NCBI GenBank assembly: GCA_033398695.1
Contig: CM065815.1
Span: 106,830,858 to 106,894,857 of the forward strand
Source: Orobanche coerulescens
Taxonomy: Eukaryota > Streptophyta > Magnoliopsida > Lamiales > Orobanchaceae
DNA: 64,000 nucleotides
Direction of reading: 5' to 3'
The notes beneath the pieces are model-generated. The model searched no databases. It worked only from the letters and a program-made list of their open reading frames with translations, and was not told where the DNA came from. Below, piece after piece: positions 1 to 10,554 of the stretch (position 1 is its first letter; each line of letters begins with the position of its first letter). A program made the translations under genes and the position numbers.

Positions 1-664
1 GGAGGCATACCCGTACCATATCCGACTCATTGACATCTTTATTTATAATTTTTAAAATTAAAAAGAAATGATCAGTCACATCTATCTTTAGATTCTATAT
101 GAAATATCGGTTAGTAAATAAAAATAATTTTGGAGTCTAATTAGAAATCAAAGTACTCTTCAATAAAAGAGATAAATGAATATTTTTGTAACACAACAAC
201 AAATCGTAGTTTGAGGTATAAGGAAAAATTTCTAAGTTAAATATCAAACATAATTATTTGGTGTATAATTTGCCTCACATTCACAAATATGTCAAATCAA
301 TCGAACACCTTTTATAATATAAAGTCATAGAAATTACTCTAGAAAGTACAAAATAGAGTTCTCCGAAAAATAAACACCTAACCGATAATTTGTAAAGCTT
401 AATATATTTACTTACACTCGGCCTCGGTAGAGCGCTTCCTCAATAACCTTAAAAATATTGACCAAAGATCAATAACATGTATATTTAATGTAGATTTTAC
501 AAGATTAATATCGTTTCAGTATAATTTTTACTTATATACATATCGTGTCCTTGTATGGAGCGCGAGTTGTTTTTCGTTATGGATTAAAATGGATGATTTG
601 GTTGTTCTGTGCCATCCATCATGACTCCTACATGCATATACGAGAAAAATTACCATACAAGGTG
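1..664. other. AT-rich flank, no gene seen
   Basis: I see no convincing coding sequence, RNA gene or repeat boundary here. The composition is strongly AT-rich with frequent stops in all frames. It serves as the left flank of the hAT-like element that follows. Confidence 0.6.
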
Positions 665-1625
665 ATTCAAACTGTAAAAGGGGCCGAACCGGTGGTTCCT
701 GTTCACCAGAAAAGGTGAACCGTAACCGGCCCTGGTATTCTGAAGAAGGGCCGGTTTCTAGGTCCGAAACCGGAAGTTCAGGGCCGGGCCGAAAACCGAT
801 GGTTCCCGGGCCGAACCGGCAGTTCATCATTTTTTTATTATTTTTTATGTTTGAATGAAATTATATGAATTGTGTAGTTGTGTTGAAATTTCGAATGTTG
901 AAACTATTTATGTTGTGTTTTTATGTAATTTATAATTAATTGTAATATTTTTTATATCTTTTTTTTTTAAATTAAATGATTAGTGATTTTAGTGTTAAAA
1001 TTTCTAAATTTTATAATTTACAAGTGTTGAAATTTTAAAATTACTTAGTTAATTTAATAACATGCCTTTGACGATGAATTTGAAACGCTCTTTTGAGGAA
1101 TGATTTGTTAAGGTTATCACATTTGTTGGATGAATTCAAGAAGATAACTGTAGATGGTGTTCTTCGAGTATAGTTCATGATTTGTAGAGGTTTCTTGATG
1201 TGATAATCTTCATATTGATGGTTAGAACGAAGTGATTAGTTTGGTGATAATCGTAGAGATGAACTAATCTAGAACTCGGTTGGAATGTGTTAAAATAACC
1301 GAACCAAGTACTGGAATTGATAATCAGAATTGTAGTATGGATTTGTGAGGATTTGAATGAAATTACGAGTGTTTTTTATTTTTATTTATGTAATGACTGC
1401 AGAAGGTCCGGTTCCGGGCCGAACCGCCGGTTCGGACCGCAGATTAACGGGCCCAGAAAGTTTGGCCCGTAACCGGACCGTGCTTAATACCAATTCCGGT
1501 TACGGATCCGGCCCGCGGTCAACGGTCTGGATCGGAATCGTTGACCAGGGGTCGGTCCGTGCCGGAACCGTCGGTCCGTGCCGGAACCGTCGGTTCCGTT
1601 ACAATGTGGCAACACTAATTCAAAC
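665..1625. mobile_element. Non-autonomous hAT-like DNA transposon with 8-bp target duplication
   Basis: The 8-mer ATTCAAAC occurs at 665-672 and 1618-1625 and brackets a 945-bp body (673-1617). An 8-bp duplication is the hallmark of hAT elements. The right end, read on the minus strand, begins TAGTGTTGCCACATTG, a hAT-like terminus. Both ends carry GC-rich subterminal repeats built on CCGGTTC/GGGCCGAACC (about 680-830 and 1405-1600), in contrast to the AT-rich middle. The left end lacks a matching TAGTGTTGCC and starts at TGTAAAAGG, which aligns to the right end about 14 bp inward, so the left terminus looks eroded. No transposase is encoded. Short open frames in the GC-rich blocks are a composition effect. 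Confidence 0.65.
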
Positions 1626-1781
1626 GTATTTTAAAATGGTGGTCAAATAGATAGACATGATTGATGATCAACTATTCAATGTAGAAGTTATGTAAATTGA
1701 AATTGAGAACTTAATAATTGATTGATCATCATTGATTGATCGTTTTAAAATGGTGGTCAAATCGTTTATATTGTGTTTGTG
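1626..1781. other. Spacer with a 20-bp direct repeat
   Basis: The string TTTTAAAATGGTGGTCAAAT occurs at about 1630-1649 and again at about 1743-1762. Between the copies lies an imperfect inverted repeat around GATTGATGATCAA / TTGATTGATCATC. Its function is unknown and no gene is visible. Confidence 0.4.
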
Positions 1782-2137
1782 TTTGTTATTATGTAAGTTT
1801 ACACTGAAGTTATATACAGTCTTGTTTCCAACACGAAGTAAAGCTAGCGTGAAAATCGACTAGGTTGACCCGATCAACTGATATAATCATTATTTTTTGT
1901 TGTCGAATAACATTTATATAAGATTATGCTATACATATGACAAATTATTAGTAGTTTCCTTTTTCTTTAATTTTTTTTAAAAGCAAATTATTATTATTAT
2001 ATTAAATTATCACATAAATTTAAAGGTTGCGTCGCGGAGTACTCGAACCCGAGACCTTCAAATTATATTAGTAGTTTATTTGTTATTATGTAAGTTTACA
2101 CTGAAGTTATATACAGTCTTGTTTCCAACACGAAGTA
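1782..2137. repeat. ~297-bp tandem repeat, left part of array
   Basis: A partial unit (1782-1840) is followed by a full 297-bp unit (1841-2137), running from AAGCTAGCGTG to CACGAAGTA. The array continues on the far side of element A at 62957, so A inserted into it. Each unit holds a tRNA-like patch (2023-2058) whose minus strand contains GGGTTCGAG, similar to a Pol III B box, enclosed by AAGGT/ACCTT. The last five bases (AAGTA, 2133-2137) are the left target duplication of A. No open frame is present. Confidence 0.8.
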
Positions 2138-2314
2138 TGTAATACCCTCGCCTTTAATATTGTATTTCATGATTTAAGTTAAGTATTTTCGCACCATATC
2201 TGTGATGTTGTAGCAAATATTGACGAATTATGTTAAGTTGGATTCATGGTCATTCATACTATATTAGTTGTTGGGTGATATTGGGAGAATTCCATTTATG
2301 CTTGTTATAGTACT

Positions 2315-2395
2315 TAACGTACGTTAACCTGTCTTCATAACGTACGCTATGTATGTCACCTTACGTACGTAACATCAATACGTTAACGTACGTAA
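2315..2395 (+). promoter_or_regulatory. Element A distal palindrome tetrad, 23-bp period
   Basis: Four 12-bp near-palindromes start at 2315 (TAACGTACGTTA), 2338 (TAACGTACGCTA), 2361 (TTACGTACGTAA) and 2384 (TAACGTACGTAA). The steps are exactly 23, 23 and 23 bp, with unrelated 11-bp spacers. The group sits 177 bp inside the LTR. The same tetrad is at 60224-60304 in the 3' LTR. It probably consists of protein-binding sites in the U3 enhancer; the binding factor is unknown. Confidence 0.75.
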
Positions 2396-2558
2396 TGCGG
2401 AAGATCCTCGGCGATCCGCCTTTGGCGGTGGGGCAGCGGGGGTAGGTGGTCGGGAGTCGATCACGACGGCCAAGTCAACGGCTATTACGCACGTAATAGC
2501 TACATGGTTACGTGCGTAACAATTGCGTGTTTGAGGCGGTAAGATTTGATGAAATTGG

Positions 2559-2656
2559 TTACGTACGTAATGATCATAAGATTACGTACGTAAGGGCTAT
2601 AACGTACGTTAACCACGTTCGTTAACGTACGCAATGCCGAGTTCAGATTATAAAAG
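2559..2656 (+). promoter_or_regulatory. Element A proximal palindrome group and TATA box
   Basis: Palindromes start at 2559, 2582, 2600 and 2623 (steps 23, 18, 23), followed by the TATA box TATAAAAG at 2649-2656. The 23/18/23 pattern next to TATA recurs in the unrelated-core D LTR and, in degenerate form, in B. This is the likely core promoter of the element. Confidence 0.7.
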
Positions 2657-3575
2657 TATGACTTGCCATTCACTTCCTACTCGACCCTTTCCAACCTCCC
2701 AACTGAGGAACGATTCGTTTCCCTTCCAACTTCGTTTCTAAGCCTTTCTAACTTGTGTTGGAGCTTCAACACTTGATTGGTGACTTGGAGAGTTAAAGAT
2801 TGAAGTGTATCCCTTGAAGTGTTGGTGTTGTTCTTCATTTTAAGGTTGGTCTATCTTTAACTCATATCAATTCCATGCTTATGATGATGTTAGTAGATAA
2901 ATACTTCACATAATGTTAGTTTAAACTAGTGTAAACATGATAAGTTAATGGAATCATGCTCAAACTAAGTGAAGATTAACATTGAAGGTATTAGTGTTAC
3001 TTCTTGATGTAAATAACTTCATAATGTGATTGTGTTGGTAATGATATACATAAAAACCTGATGTATAACATGATAATCGGAAGTTAATTATAGTCTCAAC
3101 ACTAGGAACATGTTAAGGATGATATCCTTAATGATTAAAAGTGAGAAATGTTAAATTTGTCTTGAACATTCTATTGATTCTTGAAGGTAGTATGGAACCA
3201 TGATTTTTGGCCTCTAAAACCTTTGTAATAAATTGCTGGAAAGATTATATTAATCCTTTGAAGATGATCTTCGCTAGATGGGATGAAGTGACTTCAAAAA
3301 TTTCAAGTATCCAATGATATAACTACGCTTTTAATAAATTCTTCAAAGTAAAACAATGAATGTTGATAGAAGGAAGTTGTAATCTTCATATGTTCGAATT
3401 TATCGATTTCGTTAAAGGGTGTTTGTAATACCCGAGATTTCTGTTATGTAATTGGAACTTGTGATATTGTAATGATTGTACTATTGTCTGAGTACTATTT
3501 TCCGTATTTCATAATCCGATGTTATCGAGCGTATGATTTCATGTTTGTGATTTGAAGATTGTAATTCTGCGCATG

Positions 3576-3883
3576 TAGCGCACGCTACCAGCTATGTATA
3601 GCGTGCGCTAACGTGGATTCATAGCGCACGCTACTGAGGGTCATTAGCGCACGCTATGCGTGGTCTAATTGATTGAGACGTGCGGTAGGTGAGATCGGCG
3701 GGGACCCTTGTCGGATCGTGTCGAATGAACACGACGGCTTTGGGAAAAGCCAAGTCAACGCCTTAGCGCACGCTACGAGCATGTGAATAGCGCATGCTAA
3801 GTGCGACTTGATTAAGTCGGAGAGCCGTTAGCGCACGCTATGAACAGAGGATTAGCGCGCTAATGGCCATTTATTATAAATAG
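3576..3883 (+). promoter_or_regulatory. Element B upstream palindrome arrays and TATA box
   Basis: The distal tetrad has TAGCGCACGCTA-type 12-mers at 3576, 3599, 3622 and 3645 (steps 23, 23, 23). A second group has sites at 3764, 3788, 3829 and 3853. The 41-bp gap between 3788 and 3829 equals 23 + 18 with one site lost, so the group keeps the 23/18/24 geometry seen in A and D. TATAAATAG follows at 3875-3883, 22 bp after the last site start. Confidence 0.7.
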
Positions 3884-4546
3884 GACAACATCCTATTCGT
3901 GATTTCATTCTTTCTCCTCCCATAAACCGAACTCTTACACTTAGAACATAACTCCCTTCGTCCTAAACACTTCATATCAACCTCCTAGTTCGAGATTGAA
4001 GATCGTATATCATTGGAGATTGGTGTTCAAGCCTTCGGTGTTGGATTGCTTCATTTTCCTCCGTGTTCTTCACTACTTTGAGGTAGGTGATTCTTCACTG
4101 ATGTTAGTAATGTTCCTAAGGAAGTTTGAATCATGTTTTGGTAGCAAGTATTTCGTTTATAATCGGTCATCACATGTTAGAAGGATACTTTTGACGTATC
4201 GGCACTATATATCGTATGAACCTTTGAACCATCTTATTATAAGGACTCTAAGCATGTTCAAATCGAGTTATGATCAAGAATCGGATATTTACCTGTTGAT
4301 ACGTTTTACACGATGGAATCATGTGTTTTGGAACGTAGAACAAATGGAACTTAGATTATTTCTTGGAGATCGTAGATGAATTATGATGTTGAGTTGACTA
4401 TCCGTATATTCGTATTTCATAACCATAAAACTTCCACAAACCTTATTAGTATGATATGCCCGAGGATAGCTTGTATTATCATGGTAGAATTCATGAGTTC
4501 TTCACCATTCAACCCGATTTTGGTTTGCGATTACGCCATGCAAGAT

Positions 4547-4732
4547 TAGCGCACGCTAACATGTGTGAGTTAACGTGCGCTATCGAGGTCGATTAACGCA
4601 TAATACGACGTAGCGGCGTTATATATCGGCCGGTGCAAGCGTCGATTCGTAACTAGCGACGCTAGTCTTACCCGATAGCGTCGCTAACGAGCTGCTTAGC
4701 GCCGCGTTACGTAGAGTATGTAGCGCACGCTA
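4547..4732 (+). promoter_or_regulatory. Element B second palindrome cluster, downstream of TATA
   Basis: Sites of the TAGCGCACGCTA family recur here about 670 bp after the TATA box, starting at 4547, 4571, 4594 and 4611 and then in a further group up to about 4732. In the 3' LTR copy the second group lies at 11785, 11808, 11830 and 11852 (steps 23, 22, 22). Several 5' copies are shortened to forms such as TAGCGACGCTA. These lie in the predicted transcript, so they could act at RNA level or as a downstream enhancer. Confidence 0.55.
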
Positions 4733-5692
4733 AGCGATCGCACATTGCTTATTTTGAGCTTTTCGCCGTAGACCAAATTGTTAGGCCATCGTTCGACTTG
4801 AGATGATTTGTATATCGTTCCTTTTGTTAAGGTTCGAGCCGGTTACGTTGATCGAAGGAGGCGGCCTTCGAGTGTGTTGAGATCATCGAAGTATTTCGTC
4901 TTGCCATTTTCGAGGCAAGTATCATATGTCGAGTTCGATTTATATTGAATCTTTGATCATGCTTGTGGTTTTGTTCATATTGTTGAATATGAGATGTATT
5001 TCTGAAAATTCTCATGATATTGGTTGATTATTTGTTCGTATTGATGAACATATTGAAATGCATATGTGTATGCATAGTTGATTGATTTATGGTATAAATG
5101 ATCCGAGGGGATCATGAGGATCTATGCTGAGGGCGCTGGATCGAATGTCCACCATGCGTTGGTCCGACGGGATCATCATGGGGATCTATACCAAGGGCGC
5201 TGGATCGCTGGATTACCCTGTATTGTGTTGATGGAATCGTGAGAATTCGCATCGTTGGATTCCGGTAGCGGAAGTCCGTTTTGCATGTTTTATGATGCAT
5301 TGATGATTTATTGTATTATGATACTTGTACTAGCATCGTTTTGCTAACCCCTTCGGGGGTGGACATTGTTTTGATGTTCAGGTAGCCGAGGAGCGGGGAG
5401 GCAACCACAGTACCGACAGGACGATGAAATAGCTCAGTGATGTGATTGATGTTATTGTTGTTGAGAGTTGTCTTCTTGTTTCGTTTAGTACTCGAGTACG
5501 TCTGTTTTAATAATGTCCTTTCGATATGGTTGTATAAATTAACTCTTTGATCGGTTGAATCAAATATGTCTTTAAGCTTCAGTTGTACGATTGGTTTATA
5601 TTTACACTCTTTTTAAAATTAGCCTTGTAAATCCTTACCTAAAGGGTTTACGGTATTGTAATTATTCCGAATATCTCGGGGTGTTACGAATA

Positions 5693-5704
5693 TGGTATCG
5701 AGCT
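5693..5704 (+). other. Element B primer-binding site (tRNA-iMet type)
   Basis: TGGTATCGAGCT lies five bases past the LTR end. It resembles the TGGTATCAGAGC complement of the plant initiator tRNA-Met 3' end that Ty3/gypsy elements use to prime minus-strand synthesis, with a one-base gap. Confidence 0.8.
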
Positions 5705-5929
5705 AAGATTCATGGATATCTTGGCAATCGGGTTAGTTGGAGTGCATTTACGTTATTTGATTATTGGTCGTTCGTAACATCACTGCTGAGCCAGCATCGT
5801 CGTGTGGACCGTGGTTGTAAGTTTCCTAAATCTCAAATACTACCGTTTTATTTTATTCATGATTTGTGAACATTGATGGATGTACTTTTAGAAAGTTTGC
5901 CCTGGATATTGAGTATTTATGTTTACAGT

Positions 5930-6977
5930 ATGTTGAGAGGAGGTCGTGGACGCGGACGCGGTCGTGGACGCGGACGTGGAAATGCGAGACAAGAAGAGTC
6001 GGTATCTACCCCAGAGATAACCGCTAGTCAAACGGATTCCCATTCCGGGGGACAACAGGGATCAGCAAATAATAATGCAGATCCTAACGTGCCGGGAGTG
6101 CTTCAGCAGGTGGTTGCCCAGATAAACCAATTTGCTCAGGTTGTGGATCGCATGCAGACAGCGATGGGACAGCAACATAACGTGGAAAACCGGGGAGATA
6201 AATGGCTTACCGAAGTGATCAAATTGCATCCTCCGAAATTTGATGGTTCGACTGAGACGCTTTCTTGGGATCACTGGCTGAAGGAATTAGAGAAGATTTT
6301 TGCGGGGATTAATTGTCCCAACGATAGGAAGGTTCCGGTCGCCCAGTATCTTCTGACAGGGGAGGCTTTCGACTGGTGGGAGGCCATTCGACCGGAGGAG
6401 CATAATGTTGACTGGACAGAATTCAAACTGATGATGGAGGCGCAGTATTGTCCTCGCCCAGTTAGAGAGGCCCGAGTTCGGGAGTTTTTCTCACCGCAAA
6501 ATTCAGAAGCAACTGTGACGGACGTGATTAAGACTTTTAATCACCAGCTGACTTATGTGCGCCACCTGGTCAGGACCGAGGCGGAAAGGATTTTCCATTT
6601 TGACATGCGAATGAAGCCGGAAATTCAGCAATACATGTCCGGATTTGATTGTACCACCTTGAGGCAGTATCAGGACAAGGCGTTGGCCTATGATATGAAG
6701 GAAGCAAAGCAGAGAGAAATCGCGGAAGCAAAGAAACAAGAGGTGTCCAGCAACTTCACGGAGAATAAGAATAGCGGGCCCCGGGTCAGTCCTCTTTTCA
6801 CTCATCCAGAGACCTCCGCATCCTTCTCGAGGAGGAAAGAAGTTCCGAAAGCACCAACTGCTTGAGACACGGGGAAGAAGTGTTATAAGCGTGGAAAAGC
6901 GGGACATGTTCGACGTGATTGTTTCGCCTGTTGTGACCTGTTTCGAGTGTGGACAGGAAGGACATCGCGCAACGTTT
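5930..6977 (+). pseudogene. Element B gag (capsid and nucleocapsid), broken
   Basis: Structural protein of the virus-like particle. I start it at the Met at 5930, because the Gly-Arg-rich N-terminus (MLRGGRGRGRG) is shared with the gag starts of A and F; an upstream Met at 5873 is open but its residues are not gag-like. A retrotransposon-gag capsid domain with an FDGS...W...LEKIF pattern and a WWEAIRP segment spans roughly residues 100-260. A TGA at 6863-6865 ends the frame. Beyond it in the same frame is a first zinc knuckle with its second Cys changed to Arg (CYKRGKAGHVRRDC). A second knuckle, CFECGQEGHRATFC (about 6936-6977), is in the next frame. At least one stop and one frameshift therefore break it. 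Confidence 0.9.
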
Positions 6978-7079
6978 TGTGGGAATGCGACCCGATCTCT
7001 TGGTACTCGCACTCCAGCTCCAGTTCCGAAGGAGACGAGTGTGAACCAGACGCAACAGAGTGGATTTCAGCAGCAGAAC

Positions 7080-7628
7080 GTTGGGAAAAGAGAGGCATCC
7101 AGTGCTGGGTCCGTTCCTCCGCGTATTTACGAGATGAAGAAGGATGATCAGAACACAGCTGTTGCATCAGGTACAATTCAGATCCTTTTGCAACCAGTTA
7201 GTGTTTTATTCGATTCCGGAGCTACACATTCTTTTGTATCATTGAACTGTGTTAATCGTTTAAAAATCTCGTGCTTGTATGATTGTGAACCTTATGTTGT
7301 GGGATTACCTAGCGGAGAGAAAATTGTGGGAACCCTAGAAGCTAGGGACTTTCCAGTAACTATAGGAGGGAGAGATTGGCCATCGAACCTTATTGTGGTT
7401 GACATTTACGGTGACGATTTAATTCTCGGAGACGATTGGCTCAACCGTTATGGAGCTATTCTGAATTACCGAGAGAGAGTCATTTCCATCATTGCTGATG
7501 ACGGGTCTGAACACTTATTCCGAGGATGGAGACCAGGAAGCTCGGGAAAATTGATCAAGGCAATGAAAGCCGTGAAATTACTGAAACAGGGATGTCAGGG
7601 ACTCTGGTGCTATGCCATGAAGAAATAG
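7080..7628 (+). pseudogene. Element B aspartic protease domain of pol
   Basis: Retropepsin that would cleave the Gag-Pol polyprotein. The open frame (from 6891 with the second zinc knuckle) contains the catalytic motif DSGA with the Asp codon at 7212-7214, preceded by a VLF strand and followed by THSFVS. Plant chromoviruses usually have DTGA or DSGA here. The frame stops at TAG 7626-7628, with another in-frame TAG at 7638-7640. The RT domain then resumes in the same frame at 7659, so these are two nonsense changes rather than a domain boundary. Confidence 0.88.
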
Positions 7629-7658
7629 GAAGGAGTATAGCTCTCATCTATTTCAGTT

Positions 7659-8345
7659 GTGAATGAGTTCTCAGATGTTTTTCCTGACGAACTACCTGGA
7701 TTACCTCCGCAGAGAGAAGTGGAATTCACTATCGAATTAGAGCCTGGAGCAGCTCCTATTTCCAGAGCACCATACCGCATGGCGCCAACCGAGATGTATG
7801 AACTCAAGAAACAACTAGAGGAATTGTTGCAGAAGGGTTATATTCAACCGAGCGTTTCTCCTTGGGGAGCGCCCGTTCTCTTTGTCCGGAAGAAAGACGG
7901 ATCCCTCCGACTGTGTATTGATTACAGGGAGCTCAACAAAATGACAATCAAGAATAAGTATCCTATACCTCGGATCGACGAATTGTTTGATCAACTGCAA
8001 GGGGCAAGGATATTCTCGAAGATTGACTTGCGATCAGGATACCACCAGCTGAGAATTAAGGAATCGGATATACCAAAATCTGCTTTCAGATCCCGGTATG
8101 GGCATTATGAATTTGTAGTAATGCCATTTGGACTTACCAATGCTCCTGCGGTATTCATGCAATTGATGAATCGGGTTTTCTTGGAGTACTTGGATAAATT
8201 TGTGGTCGTTTTCATTGACGACATCTTGATATATTCGAGGGACGCAGAGGAACATGCTGAACATTTACGTGTGGTTTTGAGCATCTTGAGAAAGGAACAG
8301 TGTATGCTAAGCTTTCTAAATGTGAGTTACGGCTTAAGGAAGTAA
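7659..8345 (+). pseudogene. Element B reverse transcriptase, fingers and palm
   Basis: The RNA-dependent DNA polymerase domain is well conserved. The segment [12 protein letters not shown] leads in, followed by the fingers ([20 protein letters not shown]) and the catalytic FIDD motif, with Asp codons at 8217 and 8220 (residues 187-188 of this open stretch). Phe in place of the first residue of YxDD is usual in this clade. The frame is lost at 8343-8345, in the region that normally reads into the conserved GHVIS segment, so the thumb is out of frame. Confidence 0.92.
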
Positions 8346-9105
8346 CTTTCCTTGGGCATGTGATATCACCGACGGAGTTCAGTGGACCGAAGAAAGTCGG
8401 CGATCTTGGAATGGGAAGTTCCTAGCAACGTGAAAGAAGTCCAAGCTTCTTAGGACTTGCTTGGATATTATCGCCGCTTTGTAGAGGGATTTTCCAAAAT
8501 TGCTCGTCCGCTCACTCATTTATTCTGAAAAACTCAAAAGTTCACGTGGAATGAGAAGTGCCAGTGGTTTTGACGAACTTAAGAGGAGACGGCGGACACC
8601 TATATTAGCACCGGAGGGAAGATGGATTCATGGTATACTGACGCTTCAAATCGGGGTTTGGGTTGTGTGTTGATGCAGAAGGATAAAGTGATTGCTTATG
8701 CTTCTCGACAATTGAAACCGTACGAAGTTAATTACCCGACTCATGATCTGGAGCTAGCAGCTGTGGTCTTTGCCTTGAAAATTTGGCGACATTATTTGTA
8801 CGGCACTCATTGTCGATCTTCTGAGACCATAAGAGCCTCAAGTACATTTTCAAATGAAAGAATTAAACATGAGGCAGAGAAGGTGGCTAGAATTGATTAA
8901 GGATTACGACTTGGAGATTCTTTATCATCCGGGAAAAGCAAATGTAGTAGCCGATGCTTTGAGCCGTAAACCTGTTTCCCTTAGAGTGTTGGAAGCACTT
9001 ACGTCCCAAACCAGTATTCAACGAGAACTGATCCGCGAGGGGATTGAAGTATGGGCACCAGGAATCCAAGGGCAACTTTATGTGATGGGCCGACTTCATC
9101 ACTAG
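8346..9105 (+). pseudogene. Element B RT thumb, RNase H and linker to integrase, frameshifted
   Basis: 8346-8620 retains only scattered thumb signatures (GHVIS at about 8355, the LGYYRRF-like patch near 8460) with many indels. RNase H resumes at 8622: [13 protein letters not shown] carries the first catalytic Asp, and [18 protein letters not shown] carries the Glu. The [10 protein letters not shown] segment with the next catalytic Asp is corrupted by a frameshift near 8820-8840. From 8854 the [15 protein letters not shown] and [15 protein letters not shown] segments are intact. RNase H would degrade the RNA template during reverse transcription. Several of the indels fall at CAG/CTG contexts. 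Confidence 0.88.
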
Positions 9106-10519
9106 TCGAGGATATCAAGTCTAAACAATTGAACGATTCTTTAATCCTTCGATTATGCGTCGAATTAAAGAAAGGAAAAGCCCCAGGATTCGTGATACAA
9201 GATGATGGATTTCTGAGATTTCATATTCGACTTTGCGTTCCCGATGATGATGATTTGAGAAGGACTATTCTGAAGGAAGCTCACAGCGCGCCCTATTCTA
9301 TTCACCCGGGCAGCAGTAAGATGTATAAGGATTTAAAGCAAAACTTTTGGTGGGGGAATATGAAGAAGGACGTAACGGAGTACGTTTCGAAGTGTTTGAC
9401 TTGTCAGCAGGTTAAGATTGAGCATCAGCGACTGCCGGGATGTTAAAGCCGCTCGATCCCGGAATGGAAGTGGGAGGACATTTCGATGGATTTCATCACC
9501 AGTATGCCAAGGACTAGAACGGGAATGAACATGATTTGGGTTGTAGTTGATCGACTAACCAAGTCGGCTCATTTCCTAGGGATTAAAGATACATGGGGAC
9601 CCGAGAGATTGGCGCGAGTATTTATTGCAGAGATAGTCAGATTGCATGGGACGCCGAAGACCATTGTTTCAGATCGAGATGGTCGTTTCGTGTCGCACTT
9701 CTGGAGGGCAGTGCACAGGGCTTTGGGGACCGAGCTAAACTTTAGCACAGCTTATCATCCCCAAACGGACGGTCAGTCCGAAAGGACTATTCAGATCAGA
9801 AGACATGCTTAGAGCACATGCCTTGGATTGGTCAACTGATTGGGAAGTTCATTTACCATTAGTTGAATTCACCTACAATAATAGTTGGCATGCTTCAATT
9901 AAGATGGCACAATTTGAAGCTTTGTATGGGAGAAGATGCCGATCACCCCTGTGTTGGGATGATTCTTCGGATTTGATCGGGACGGAACCGGAATTGATTA
10001 TTCAGACTCAAGAGAAGATAGCTTTGATTCGGGAAAGACTGTTGCCCAGTCGACAGAAATCTTATGCAGACATACGTCGTCGCCCTCTAGAGTTCGACGT
10101 TGGTGACCATGTACTATTGAAGGTGTCTCCTACACAAGGGATTTTCCGCTTTGGGAGAAGAGGCAAGCTTAGTCCGAGATATATCGGACCATTCGAGATC
10201 CTCGAGAGAATTGGAGATTTAGCGTACAGGTTGGCCTTACCGCCATCACTGAGTCACGTTCACAATGTGTTTCACGTATCCCAATCAAGGAAGTATGTGC
10301 GGACCCGATCACGTCATTGATTTCGATGAGATCGAGATAGCTAATGATGGCACCTTCGAAGAGAGACCAATCAAGATACTTGAGAACCGGATCAAACAAT
10401 TGAGGAATAAACCAATACACTTGGTTAAAGTACAATGGTCACGACATGGAGTCGAAGAGGCCACTTGGGAAACGGAAGACGGTATGAACGCTAGATATCC
10501 GGAGTTGTTTTCATCTTAA
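9106..10519 (+). pseudogene. Element B integrase with C-terminal chromodomain, frameshifted
   Basis: The HHCC zinc-binding domain ([15 protein letters not shown] ... CLTCQQ) lies at about 9280-9425. The catalytic core follows from 9486: Asp in VDRLTKSAHF, Asp in VSDRDGRF and Glu in DGQSERTIQ form the DDE triad. Frame changes occur near 9440-9480, 9800 and 10290. The tail contains the GPFEILERIG and HNVFHVSQ segments. The last ~50 residues (RPIKILENRIKQLRNK ... HGVEEATWETED) form the chromodomain typical of chromoviruses, thought to direct insertion to heterochromatin. Length and order are normal; only the frames are broken. Confidence 0.92.
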
Positions 10520-10539
10520 GTTTCGGGACGAAACTTCTT

Positions 10540-10554
10540 TTTAGGGAGGAAGGA
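10540..10554 (+). other. Element B polypurine tract
   Basis: TTAGGGAGGAAGGA lies directly before the 3' LTR, 20-odd bases after the family-typical TTTCGGGACGAAAC. It is the plus-strand primer site for reverse transcription. Confidence 0.8.

Larger units (their letters stand above)
2138..3423 (+). repeat. Element A 5' LTR, segment 1 (U3, promoter, start of R)
   Basis: It matches 60048-61333 of the 3' LTR almost base for base. It contains an array of ACGTACGT-type palindromes, a TATA box at 2649-2656 and a 5'-leader-like stretch. It is cut at 3423 by element B. The last five bases GTGTT (3419-3423) are duplicated at 12891-12895. Confidence 0.95.
3424..5687 (+). repeat. Element B 5' LTR
   Basis: It pairs with 10555-12890. 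It carries palindrome groups before and after a TATA box (3875-3883, TATAAATAG), a 72-bp-unit VNTR at about 5090-5215 (one unit fewer than in the 3' LTR), and the U5 end GGGGTGTTAC. The terminal A expected after TTAC is missing here but present in the 3' copy. Confidence 0.93.

Noticed and set aside
528..830. 100-codon minus-strand open frame, and 97 codons at 1357-1650 on the plus strand
   Set aside because: Both fall on the GC-rich subterminal repeats of the hAT-like element and reflect base composition. No domain is recognisable.
2023..2058. A tRNA gene in the 297-bp repeat
   Set aside because: There is a B-box-like core and a flanking inverted repeat, but no A-box or cloverleaf at the right distance.
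3996..4379. 127-codon open frame in B's 5' LTR
   Set aside because: The matching frame in the 3' LTR (11123-11401) is truncated by a small indel, and the residues show no known domain. It is LTR leader sequence.
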